Shown in pieces: positions 1 to 7,176 of a stretch of 64,000 nucleotides of DNA (positions are counted from its first letter, which is position 1; the number at the start of each line of letters is the position of its first letter). This stretch comes from Natronorubrum texcoconense (GTDB taxonomy: Archaea; Halobacteriota; Halobacteria; Halobacteriales; Natrialbaceae). The notes under the pieces were generated by a model. The model had not been told where the DNA came from. It saw nothing but the letters and a program-made list of their open reading frames with translations, and did not search any database. The position numbers were made by a program, and so were the translations under genes. Where the stretch lies: NCBI RefSeq assembly GCF_900100335.1, contig NZ_FNFE01000008.1:124001-188000 (forward strand), in the 5' to 3' direction.

Positions 1-24
1 CGGTGGTCCTGCGAGGCAACTCCC

Positions 25-1065
25 TCAGTCGGTTGTCGCGACGGTGACGGCGGCCGGCGCCTCTCGCTCGAGTTCCTCGTCGAGCCACGACTCCGCATCG
101 AGGGCAGCCATACTCCCGGTTCCGGCGGCCGTGATCGCTTGCCGGTAGTCGGGGTCCATCACGTCACCGGCGCCGAACACTCCGTCGACCGCGGTCTCGG
201 TCGTCATCCCCTCGAGCGTCAGCAGATGACCCGTCTCGTCGAGTTCGACCGGCGTCTCCTCGAGAAACGCCGTGTTTGGAACGTGGCCGACGCCGTAGAA
301 GACGCCGCCGACGGCGACGGTCTCCTCCGCGACGTCGAGTCCCGCCTCGAGCTGTTCCGTCGGGCGACCGTCGGGGTGGCTCACCAGCGTCGCGCCGGTG
401 ACGCCCTCGTTCTGCGAACCGTGAATCTCGAGCAGTTCCGCGTTCCAGCGGAACGAGATCCGGTCGTGTTCGCGAGCGCGACGGGCCATAACCTCGGAGG
501 CCCGCAGTTCCTCCCGTCGGTGAACGATCGTGACGCTCTCGGCGAACTTCGCGAGGAAGAGCGCCTCCTCCATCGCGCTGTCGCCGCCGCCGACGACGAG
601 CACGTCGTCGCCGCGGTGGAACGCGCCGTCGCAAGTCGCACACGTCGAGAGCCCGTAGCCCATCAGTTCGGCCTCGTTCTCCGCGCCGACCCAGCGCGCG
701 CTCGCTCCGGTCGCGACGATCAGTGCTCGAGTTCGGAGGTTGTCACCAGTCGAAAGCTCGAGTTCGAGTGGACGGTCCGTAAGCGTCGCGTCCTCAACCG
801 TGCCGTGTTCGAACTCCGCGCCGAACCGTTCGGCCTGGTCTTTGCCCCGCTGGATCAGCTCCATCCCGCCGACGCCCTCGGGGAACCCGAGGAAGTTCTC
901 CACCTCGGTCGTCAGCGTAAGTTGTCCGCCCGGTTCCGGGCCCTCGAGGACGAGCGGCTCGAGGTCCGCTCGCGCGGCGTACACCGCCGCCGAGAGCCCG
1001 GCGACGCCGGAGCCGACGATCACCACGTCGCGGACGGGCGAAGGCGTGTTCGGACTCCCGCTCAT
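25..1065 (-). CDS. trxB: Thioredoxin reductase
   Basis: Flavoprotein that passes electrons from NADPH through FAD and a cysteine pair to thioredoxin in the cytoplasm. Visible in order are the FAD-binding GSGVAG (residues 18-23), the redox pair CATC (142-145), the NADPH-fold GGGDSA (159-164) and a C-terminal GAGDVMDPDYRQ that clamps FAD. The 346 residues fit the family. Its ATG overlaps the stop codon of the upstream thioredoxin as ATGA, so enzyme and substrate are co-transcribed and probably translationally coupled under one promoter. The long reading frame on the opposite strand is a GC-rich shadow. Confidence 0.95.
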   Translation of the reverse strand: MSGSPNTPSPVRDVVIVGSGVAGLSAAVYAARADLEPLVLEGPEPGGQLTLTTEVENFLGFPEGVGGMELIQRGKDQAERFGAEFEHGTVEDATLTDRPLELELSTGDNLRTRALIVATGASARWVGAENEAELMGYGLSTCATCDGAFHRGDDVLVVGGGDSAMEEALFLAKFAESVTIVHRREELRASEVMARRAREHDRISFRWNAELLEIHGSQNEGVTGATLVSHPDGRPTEQLEAGLDVAEETVAVGGVFYGVGHVPNTAFLEETPVELDETGHLLTLEGMTTETAVDGVFGAGDVMDPDYRQAITAAGTGSMAALDAESWLDEELEREAPAAVTVATTD

Positions 1066-1421
1066 TCAGTGTATCCCTCGATCAGGTCGCGAAGCCGGTC
1101 CGCCGGCAGTGCGCCGGTGTATCGTTCTGCCTGTTCGCCGTTCGCGAACAGCGCGAGCGTCGGAACGCCACGGACACCGTAGGCGCCCGCGAGCTGCTGG
1201 TGTTCGTCGACGTCGACTTTCGCGATCACGGCGTCCGTCTCGGCTGCCAGTCCATCGAGGACCGGCTCGAGCATCTGGCACGGGCCACACCACGTCGCGA
1301 AGAAATCCACGAGTACCACGTCGTGCTCGTCGACGATCTCGTCGAGGTGACGCTTGCCGTCGATGTGGATCGGTTCGTCGATCGACCGTTCGGGCGAGTC
1401 GCTGTATGCATCAACTGTCAT
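1062..1421 (-). CDS. trxA: Thioredoxin
   Basis: Thioredoxin-fold protein of 119 residues with the canonical WCGPC active site (cysteines 45 and 48) and the cis-proline region GVPTLALF. It reduces disulfides of cytoplasmic proteins and is reduced by the reductase encoded just downstream. I chose the ATG at 1421 rather than the one at 1466: a TATA-like element (TTAAATA on this strand, 1445-1451) sits 25-30 bases upstream of 1421, which fits a leaderless transcript, and the upstream extension has no thioredoxin character. An ATTGT-N9-ACAAT-type inverted repeat (1456-1474) lies immediately upstream of the TATA box, where an archaeal activator would bind. Confidence 0.93.
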   Translation of the reverse strand: MTVDAYSDSPERSIDEPIHIDGKRHLDEIVDEHDVVLVDFFATWCGPCQMLEPVLDGLAAETDAVIAKVDVDEHQQLAGAYGVRGVPTLALFANGEQAERYTGALPADRLRDLIEGYTE

Positions 1422-1455
1422 CACGTCCTCGTACGGCCCTCGAGTATTTAAGAGT

Positions 1456-1474
1456 TTTGTGGACACTATACAAT
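1456..1474 (-). promoter_or_regulatory. Inverted-repeat operator of the thioredoxin operon
   Basis: TTTGT-N9-ACAAT, nine of ten positions of the ATTGT-N9-ACAAT consensus seen in this block. It ends five bases before the TATA-like element of the thioredoxin gene. The core also contains the palindrome CAATATTG (1471-1478). Position suggests activation rather than simple block of TBP. Confidence 0.6.
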
Positions 1475-1747
1475 ATTGATTGGGGAAGAGAGCCGTCGAT
1501 GGTTTCGAATGAACTGGTCACGGAGCAGTCAGAGAATCAGATTGCGTCGAGGGCGGCCGGTTCCGAGGTTTCAGCCGTGCTAAAGTGGTATCGAAGCGTT
1601 CCCCATCTTCTGAACTACTGTTGGGACGAACACAACGTACCAGATGATTCGAGCGAGGTGTGCGGCAGACGTGTGTGACTAACACACATCCCGCGTGAAA
1701 GCTCGATGGGGTCGTGAAATCAGCACGGCTCTCGAGAGAGCCGGGAG
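1475..1747. other. Intergenic stretch without convincing gene
   Basis: Lies between the regulator stop and the thioredoxin promoter. It can encode a 59-codon plus-strand frame (1499-1678) preceded by a TATACAATA about 25 bases upstream, but its codon use (low third-position GC) is unlike neighbours and the product is not recognisable, so I do not call it. Confidence 0.4.
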
Positions 1748-2152
1748 CTATCCCTCGACGGGTGTGGGGGTGTCCTCGACGTGTTCGTACTTGTCCTCGA
1801 ACTCCTGGATGAGCTGACCCATCTTGGCGTACCAGTCGTTGAGCATTCGCTGCATATCGTTCGAGATCTGCGTCGGATCGGTCGGATAATAAACGTGGTA
1901 GTAACCACCCTGATCGTAGTTGATCTGCTCTTTCTGGATGAAACCGCTCTGGAGGAGCCGCTGGATCGATCGATAGGCGGTCGAGCGCTCGCGATCGACC
2001 CGCTCCGCGACTTCGTCGATCGTCAGCGGTTCATCGCTTTCGACCATCGCCCGGAAACACTCCTTGTCGAGCTGTTTGAGACCGTGGATACACTCCAGCA
2101 GCCCTTCACACTCCATATCCTGCTGGAGTTGTTCTGCCATCGAGTTAGCCAT
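1748..2152 (-). CDS. Winged-helix (TrmB-like) regulator with N-terminal cysteines
   Basis: A 134-residue DNA-binding protein and my candidate for the regulator of the sulfur/redox block. Residues about 38-85 form a winged helix (TIDEVAERVDRERSTAYRSIQRLLQSG), followed by a basic wing and a C-terminal helix that could dimerise. Cysteines at 15, 21 and 32 precede the HTH; this spacing would suit thiol or persulfide sensing, which is inference. The ATG at 2152 is chosen because a TATA element (2182-2188) lies about 30 bases upstream; a longer frame begins at 2260 but would include that promoter. A degenerate copy of the block's inverted repeat (2191-2209) abuts the TATA box, suggesting autoregulation. 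It resembles helix-turn-helix proteins annotated as TrmB family in haloarchaea. Confidence 0.8.
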   Translation of the reverse strand: MANSMAEQLQQDMECEGLLECIHGLKQLDKECFRAMVESDEPLTIDEVAERVDRERSTAYRSIQRLLQSGFIQKEQINYDQGGYYHVYYPTDPTQISNDMQRMLNDWYAKMGQLIQEFEDKYEHVEDTPTPVEG

Positions 2153-2190
2153 GTTCTGGTTCCGGAAAGGGGGCCCAGCGGTATAAGGGT

Positions 2191-2209
2191 TATGTGAATA
2201 TTGCGCAAT
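2191..2209 (-). promoter_or_regulatory. Degenerate inverted-repeat operator of the regulator gene
   Basis: TATGT-N9-GCAAT matches seven of ten consensus positions. It starts three bases upstream of the TATA element (2182-2188) of the regulator gene, the same geometry as the stronger sites nearby, and contains the palindrome ATTGCGCAAT (2200-2209). Confidence 0.4.
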
Positions 2210-2262
2210 CCCACTGTAGAGCCGGTTCAGAGTTCGAAAACGGCGTTCTCGTCGCAGCAATC

Positions 2263-2610
2263 TTACCAGCCGTCGGCAATGGCCTCGAGGAGCGCGTCGA
2301 TTTCGCCGATTCGGCGCTCGATCAGATCGGTGCCGACACCGTCGACGGTTCGAATCGCCTCATTGAGTGCGACGTGGGGCCAGATTTGCCGAACCAACTT
2401 CGAACCGGCGGGCGCCGGCTGCAAACGAGAAGTCGCCAGCGGTCGCCGTCTCGTACCGATCGGCCGTCGCCGGCGCGTCGTACTCGTGTGACCGAACGAA
2501 GTCGGTGGCGGCGCCGACGACGTACTCCTGGCTCCGCCCGTGTACGCCGTAGTTAAAATATGTCGCCTCCCCGAGTGCGGAACGTCAGCTCGGAGTTCCG
2601 GCGGCGTCAG
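2263..2610 (-). pseudogene. Class V aminotransferase (cysteine-desulfurase-like) remnant
   Basis: Pieces of a PLP-dependent class V aminotransferase spread over two frames. In one frame the N-terminal TPPELRADVP is preceded by CTG where a start would be; after a frameshift comes GEATYFNYGVHGRSQEYV, then SHEYDAPATADRYETA; a large internal deletion joins this to the C-terminal AGARRFEVGS, and another frameshift leads to HVALNEAIRTVDGVGTDLIE and a final EIDALLEAI. The catalytic lysine region and most of the PLP domain are gone, about 100 of the usual 370 or so residues remain. It sits among sulfur-transfer genes and still carries a perfect upstream operator (2675-2693), so it was probably a working member of that block until recently. 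Family assignment is from remembered sequence character, not a search. Confidence 0.65.
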
Positions 2611-2674
2611 CGCCGAACCAACTCCGAAACGAAGGGTGTCACTGGGTATGATGAGAAAGTAGAACAGCGATAGT

Positions 2675-2693
2675 ATTGTTAATATTGAACAAT
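2675..2693 (-). promoter_or_regulatory. Perfect inverted-repeat operator
   Basis: ATTGT-N9-ACAAT with both half-sites perfect; it extends to a 7-7-7 arrangement TATTGTT/AATATTG/AACAATA at 2674-2694. It lies upstream of the decayed aminotransferase gene, and about 800 bases before the VKOR promoter, so its natural target appears to be the pseudogene. Confidence 0.6.
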
Positions 2694-2867
2694 AGATAAC
2701 GTTCAGACTGGGTCGCCTCCACAGGGCCGAATCTGCAAGACACCCGAAAACTGGTCGTCTGACGCGCAGTTCGCCCAATCGAGTCGACTCGAGTCGATCG
2801 TCCCGTTACCGTTCTGTCGGTCGACGAAAGAGACGGTCAACAGCTTCGGATCGTGTGATGTCCGCTT

Positions 2868-3458
2868 TCAAACGCCCGGAATTGGAGCGAGCGTGAGACC
2901 GTACATCGCGACGACCGTAATCGAGATTGTCGCGACGATCAGCGGCGGCCAGATTCGCGTACTCGAGATCGGTGGGGCGACGCGTCCACCACCGAGATGC
3001 TTTACGATCACTTCGATCGCAAATAGACTCGTCGTCGCCGCTGCCGAGATCATACAGAACGGACAGATCGCCCCGATAACGCCGAGTTGAAGGGAGACGA
3101 AGTAAGCGGACGCACCAAGTCCGCCCAGCGTGATCGCGAAGATTCCCGTCCCGAGCAGTTCGTGTTTCGTCTCGAGCCAGAGCCCGCCCAGTACGATCAT
3201 CGTCGCGTAGTAGCCCGCACCGAGCAGTGCGAGCGGAACCGGACCGACGTACGCCCACGCGCTCGTGATCACGGCCATGCTTCCTTCAGGCTCGATTCCG
3301 GAGGGAAGCGGCAGTGCCCAGAAGTGCACTGCGGTGAGGAACACGCTGGCCCCCCAGCCGATCACCGCGATGCCGAGGAAGGCACCGAGGAGCTTGTTCA
3401 CGTACTGCTGCGTGCCGTAAGACTGTGCTGTCTCGCTTTGTGTGACCGTTTCGCCCAT
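2868..3458 (-). CDS. VKOR family membrane protein
   Basis: Vitamin K epoxide reductase family protein of 196 residues with four to five predicted membrane helices; relatives oxidise or reduce thiol partners using a membrane quinone. The active-site pair CPFC is present (about residue 133-136) after the helix ending GVIGAI. The loop that normally carries a second cysteine pair reads SMAVITSAWAYVGPVPLALL, with no cysteine, so this protein has only the CXXC. I start at the ATG at 3458 because a TATA-like element (3485-3493) lies about 30 bases upstream; the longer frame from 3521 overlaps the promoter. An operator copy (3494-3512) abuts the TATA element. Thioredoxins encoded nearby are plausible partners. 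Confidence 0.85.
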   Translation of the reverse strand: MGETVTQSETAQSYGTQQYVNKLLGAFLGIAVIGWGASVFLTAVHFWALPLPSGIEPEGSMAVITSAWAYVGPVPLALLGAGYYATMIVLGGLWLETKHELLGTGIFAITLGGLGASAYFVSLQLGVIGAICPFCMISAAATTSLFAIEVIVKHLGGGRVAPPISSTRIWPPLIVATISITVVAMYGLTLAPIPGV

Positions 3459-3493
3459 TGTATCCTGATGTATGGACTGGTCCGTCTTAATAG

Positions 3494-3512
3494 TTTGTAT
3501 GGTTTCCACAAT
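3494..3512 (-). promoter_or_regulatory. Inverted-repeat operator of the VKOR gene
   Basis: TTTGT-N9-ACAAT, nine of ten consensus positions, directly upstream of the TATA-like element at 3485-3493 and centred about 45 bases before the start codon. Confidence 0.6.
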
Positions 3513-3626
3513 ATAGTACACAGACGGTAGTGGCGACCAGCACGCGAGAACAGTCCTTGTCGAGGCGCTTGGGCCCGGGTTTCTACTCCGGCGGTCCTCG
3601 CAACTGTATCTCTTGCCGGGCGGCGA

Positions 3627-5480
3627 TCAGTCGTGGGGATGGAACCGCTTGACGGCACCATCGACCGCGTCAGTCTGGCCGAGAAAGGTGACTCGATCTC
3701 CGCTCCGAAGTTCGTGGTTACCAGTCGGGACCTCCGTCGTCCCGTCCCGATGAGTGAGCAGGCCGACGATACAGCCGTCGGGAATATCAGCGTTGAGTTC
3801 GGCGATCGTCTTCCCGACGAGGTCCGCAGCCGTCACTTCGATCTCCTGAACGTCGCCGGTTCGGCCGAGTTCGTTCATCCACGACGACAGCGACGGCCGC
3901 TCTAAGACGTTCTCGAGCGACCACGCGGTCGCCATCGAGAGGTCGATCGCCCGAACGTCGAGCGACTCGAAAGCTCCGACGTTGTCCGGCTGATTGACCC
4001 GCGATGCGACCTTCTCGACATCGAAGCCCGTCTTCGCGAGTTGGCAGACCAGCAGGTTGACGTCGTCGTCGGGCGTGGTCGCGATAACCGTCTTGGCCTC
4101 CGACGCGCCGGCACGCTCCAAGACGTCGGCGTCGGTGCCGTCGCCCTCGACCGCCCGGAGACCGCGTTCGCGGGCCTTCTCGACCGCGTCAGGGTCGCTG
4201 TCGATAAGCAGTACGTTCTCTCCGTCCTGTTCGAGCCGTGCGGCGAGGGAAAGGCCGACCCGTCCCCCGCCGACGATGATTATGCGCATTGGTGAAACCT
4301 CGAGGGTGTTCGCGATCTGTCGTGCGAGGCCGGCCTGAAGGACGACCGTCGCGAAAATGATGAGAAAGACGGTGCCAGCGAGCAACTGGGCTTCCTGTGG
4401 CCGACCGAGCGCCTGCAGTTCGACGGCGAACAGCGTCGCGACGCTGGCTGGGATGATTCCCCGCGGGCCGACGGCGCTGAGAAAGAGCCGCTCGTTGCGA
4501 GTAAACCGTTCATCCGTCGTCGAGAGGTAGATCACGGCGGGCCGGAGTACCAGCGTGATCGCAGCAACGATAGCGAGTCCGGCCAACCCGAGCGTAAAGA
4601 TGTCTTCGAAGTCAATCAGCGCCGCCAACGCAACGAAGATAAAGGAGAGTACAACCACCGAAAGGTCGTCGAGGAAGTCGATGACCTCCTCGTGGTGTGG
4701 CAGGTCGACGTTGCCGAGTGCGAATCCCGCCATCGCGGCGGCGGCGATCCCCGTCTCGCTAGCGATCGTCTCGGCGCCACCGTAGGCGACGACGATCCCG
4801 GCGAGAACGATCAGGCGCGCGTGCAACGACCCGGTTTTCGGCGCGAGGTTGCCCCGGCTGAGCGCGAACCAGACGATCCCAGCGACGAGCGCACCGATAC
4901 CGAGCCCGATGAAGAGCCGTCCGAAGAAGTTGACGAGAAACGAGAGCGAATTCCCGTTGTCGGCGATGAGAACCTCGAAGACGACGACCACCAGAATCGC
5001 CGCAGTCACGTCGTTGATCACCCCCTCACCCTCGAGGACGGACGCGACGTGGTCGCGGACGGTGACGACCTGCAGGATAGGGCCGATGACGGTCGGGCCG
5101 GTCGCGATCAGCAACGCGCCGACCAGCAGGCCGACCTCGAGGCTGGTCTCGAGGAAGACGACGACGGCGGCGGCCGTCCCGAGCCAGGTGATGGCCGCAC
5201 CGACGGTAACGAGGCGAGCAAGCGCCGTCGGACTCTCCCGAAGTTTCTCGAGCTGGAGGTGGTAGCCCCCCTCGAAGAGGATAATGGCGACGCTGACGCC
5301 GACCATCGCCGAGAGCCCGCCACCGAACGTCTCTCGAGAGACGAGTCCGAGGAGTTCGGGACCGATCGCGATTCCGGCGAAGATCAGAAAGAGGACGCTG
5401 GGAATCTGCAGTCGGTCCGCGAGGACGCGGGAGGCGACACCGAGTGCCAGGACGAGGGCAACGGTAGCGACGAGCATCAC
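3627..5480 (-). CDS. Cation/proton antiporter with RCK domains
   Basis: Monovalent cation:proton antiporter (CPA family, KefB/NhaP-like) of 617 residues. The first about 390 residues are hydrophobic, with a dozen or so membrane helices and the family's GPTVIGPIL and EGEGVINDVTAAI (ion-binding acidic residues). From about residue 397 comes a TrkA-N (RCK) domain beginning IIIVGGGRVGLSLA, a Rossmann nucleotide-binding fold, followed near 535-617 by a TrkA-C domain. Nucleotide binding there gates transport. It exchanges Na+ or K+ for protons across the cytoplasmic membrane, a normal need in a halophile. No copy of the block's inverted repeat precedes it, so it may be independent of the surrounding regulon. 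Start could be either of the two adjacent ATGs. Confidence 0.9.
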   Translation of the reverse strand: MMLVATVALVLALGVASRVLADRLQIPSVLFLIFAGIAIGPELLGLVSRETFGGGLSAMVGVSVAIILFEGGYHLQLEKLRESPTALARLVTVGAAITWLGTAAAVVVFLETSLEVGLLVGALLIATGPTVIGPILQVVTVRDHVASVLEGEGVINDVTAAILVVVVFEVLIADNGNSLSFLVNFFGRLFIGLGIGALVAGIVWFALSRGNLAPKTGSLHARLIVLAGIVVAYGGAETIASETGIAAAAMAGFALGNVDLPHHEEVIDFLDDLSVVVLSFIFVALAALIDFEDIFTLGLAGLAIVAAITLVLRPAVIYLSTTDERFTRNERLFLSAVGPRGIIPASVATLFAVELQALGRPQEAQLLAGTVFLIIFATVVLQAGLARQIANTLEVSPMRIIIVGGGRVGLSLAARLEQDGENVLLIDSDPDAVEKARERGLRAVEGDGTDADVLERAGASEAKTVIATTPDDDVNLLVCQLAKTGFDVEKVASRVNQPDNVGAFESLDVRAIDLSMATAWSLENVLERPSLSSWMNELGRTGDVQEIEVTAADLVGKTIAELNADIPDGCIVGLLTHRDGTTEVPTGNHELRSGDRVTFLGQTDAVDGAVKRFHPHD

Positions 5481-5553
5481 GAGCGCCTACGCGTGTGTGT
5501 GCCAGGCAGAGTAACAGTTGGTTCGGCGCTGTGCTGACGGTGCGTCGAGATCA

Positions 5554-6588
5554 TCAACGACCTCCGTCTGGAGCCGTCTGTGCGTCCGGTTCCCCACTGC
5601 CAGCCGACTGAAAGACCTTGTAGAGGATCATCGACGCGACGAAAAACGACGAGCCGACGAGCAGGAACACGCTCAGCATGTCGAGTGCACCCGTCCCCAG
5701 CCAGTTCGCGAGTTCGCTGAGCGCGATGCCGCCGCTGGCGAACAGCATCATCAGCCCGAAGTAGACGATCACGTCGTCCTCCTCGACCATCGTGGTCGCC
5801 GCCGAGCCGATTCTCGCACCGAGTGCGCTCCCGACGAGCAGCAAGGAGACCACCGTGAGGTCGACGCTGCCGGACATCCCGTAGGTGAAGGTCCCGAACG
5901 CGCCCGAGAAGAGGCCGGCAAAGAGGCTTGTGCCGACCGCGGCGGTCAGGGGCGTCCCGATCAAATAGTAGATCGCGGGCATTCGGATGAATCCGCCGCC
6001 GACACCGATCAACCCGGAGATGAGGCCGACGCTCCCGCCAGCGCCACCGATCGTCCACACCGACGCCCGACCGCCGGAGGTGAGGGAGATCATCGGCGGC
6101 ACGGTGTACGACTGAATCTTCTGGCCGATCGCCGGAATCTCGTCGTCGTTGGCACCGTCATCGTCATCGCCATCGTCGTCATCGTCCTCGAGGTTGTACG
6201 CACGGCGCAGGAACAGCACGCCGATTCCAGCCAGCAGGACGACGTAGGCGACGCCCGTGACGAGGTTGGCGACGCCGAGCGCCTCGAGGCCGAAGACGAG
6301 CCGACTCCCGAGTTCGATCCCGATCGAAAGGACGACGAACAGGATCGCACCGAGTTTGTAGTCGACCTGGCCGACGTCGTAGTGCTTCAGGACGGCGATC
6401 ACGGACGTCCCGAAGTAAAACGCCAGCCCGCTACCGATTGCGACCGAGGCAGGGTAGTCGAGGAGCAACAGCGTCGGCGTGATCAGGAAGGACCCACCCA
6501 TCCCGAAGAACCCGAACAGCACCCCGACCATGAACCCAAAGCTCACGAACAGCGCCAACAGCGCCAGACTGAGGCCGAATATCTCCAT
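5554..6588 (-). CDS. TauE/SafE-type sulfite/anion exporter
   Basis: Membrane permease of 344 residues, TauE/SafE family, whose members export sulfite, sulfoacetate or other organosulfur anions. Two repeats of four helices are visible; each begins with the family glycine motif (GVLFGFFGMGGSFLITP near residue 22 and GLISGLIGVGGGFIRMP near 190). Between them lies a cytoplasmic loop with an Asp run (DDDDDGDDDDG, about 136-146). The start ATG follows the stop of a 49-residue membrane protein without any gap (TAGATG), so both are made together. Expression should depend on the promoter and operator near 6825. In this context sulfite from the rhodanese/dioxygenase protein is a likely substrate; that is inference. 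Confidence 0.88.
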   Translation of the reverse strand: MEIFGLSLALLALFVSFGFMVGVLFGFFGMGGSFLITPTLLLLDYPASVAIGSGLAFYFGTSVIAVLKHYDVGQVDYKLGAILFVVLSIGIELGSRLVFGLEALGVANLVTGVAYVVLLAGIGVLFLRRAYNLEDDDDDGDDDDGANDDEIPAIGQKIQSYTVPPMISLTSGGRASVWTIGGAGGSVGLISGLIGVGGGFIRMPAIYYLIGTPLTAAVGTSLFAGLFSGAFGTFTYGMSGSVDLTVVSLLLVGSALGARIGSAATTMVEEDDVIVYFGLMMLFASGGIALSELANWLGTGALDMLSVFLLVGSSFFVASMILYKVFQSAGSGEPDAQTAPDGGR

Positions 6589-6738
6589 CTATCGTGCGTC
6601 CGTGATCGTGTCGATCAGTGGCGTTGCGACTCGCTCGAGGATGCCGTAGCCAGCGTAGAGGGCAACCGCCTGAACGAGGATGACTCCCACGAGGAGCATC
6701 GCCTGCACCGGTGGGGAGAGGGCTGCGAATTCGATCAT
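6589..6738 (-). CDS. Small single-helix membrane protein (DUF7512-like)
   Basis: A 49-residue protein with one strong membrane helix (AMLLVGVILVQAVALYAGYG, residues 13-32) and a charged C-terminus ending TITDAR. It resembles a family of tiny haloarchaeal proteins I remember as DUF7512, found beside TauE/SafE exporters. Its stop codon touches the start of the exporter, and its own start overlaps the stop of a 14-codon leader frame as ATGA, so the three frames are translationally chained. A role as subunit or stabiliser of the exporter is inference. It is below the size usually called automatically. Confidence 0.7.
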   Translation of the reverse strand: MIEFAALSPPVQAMLLVGVILVQAVALYAGYGILERVATPLIDTITDAR

Positions 6739-6779
6739 TCGTCCGGCCCCTCGTTTGCGTTCGATAGTGTGCGGATCAT
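6735..6779 (-). CDS. Possible 14-codon leader peptide
   Basis: Frame MIRTLSNANEGPDE with an ATG about 10 bases after the transcription start expected from the TATA element at 6814-6821, and a stop overlapping the next start as ATGA. It is the first start codon on the predicted mRNA. It may be a leader that couples or attenuates translation of the exporter operon, or may not be translated. Confidence 0.35.
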   Translation of the reverse strand: MIRTLSNANEGPDE

Positions 6780-6824
6780 GGATTTCTACTCGGTGCTCTC
6801 TACCCGGAGAGATGGTATAACGCT

Positions 6825-6843
6825 TTTGGGACTAGTGTACAAT
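6825..6843 (-). promoter_or_regulatory. Inverted-repeat operator of the exporter operon
   Basis: TTTGG-N9-ACAAT matches eight of ten consensus positions and lies four bases upstream of the TATA element (GTTATACC on this strand, 6814-6821). Confidence 0.55.
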
Positions 6844-6849
6844 ATTACT

Positions 6850-7130
6850 GCGAAATATGGGACGGCTATCCAACGGAGATATCTGTGTAAGTTATGAGAA
6901 TATGGGAGTTGCGTTGATCGGCCAGTTCGTGCCGGGGCGTCGTGTCGCCCGCGTTAGTATTTCCGGGCGACTGGCGTCGCGAAGACGTGCAATCTCGCGT
7001 CGCGAGAGCGTAGGCGCGAACCGGGGTGTGCGAGCGAGCGATCCTGTCCGCTGGGAGTCCAGACGACCGCAAGGAGTCGGCGTACAACGAGATCCAGCAC
7101 TTCTTCGTGTGCGATTGTTTTCCACTCGGT
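6850..7130. other. Intergenic stretch, nothing recognised
   Basis: Between the divergent exporter and stress-protein promoters. Short frames exist on both strands but their composition (Arg/Ser-rich, non-acidic) is that of shadows. I see no RNA gene or repeat here. Confidence 0.4.
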
Positions 7131-7149
7131 ATTGGGCTACCCAAACAAT
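7131..7149 (+). promoter_or_regulatory. Inverted-repeat operator of the double stress protein gene
   Basis: ATTGG-N9-ACAAT, nine of ten consensus positions, ending directly at the TATA element ATTATACC (7149-7157) that lies about 25 bases before the start at 7177. Confidence 0.6.
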
Positions 7150-7176
7150 ATTATACCGCCAGCACCTACGGTCGGT

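Noticed and set aside
139-1182. Long plus-strand frame across the thioredoxin reductase gene
   Set aside because: Arg-rich product, antisense to a gene with clear motifs; GC-rich codons on one strand make such shadows.
1499-1678. Plus-strand 59-codon frame with a TATA-like element 25 bases upstream
   Set aside because: Low third-position GC, no family resemblance; the TATA-like bases belong to the operator of the divergent thioredoxin promoter.
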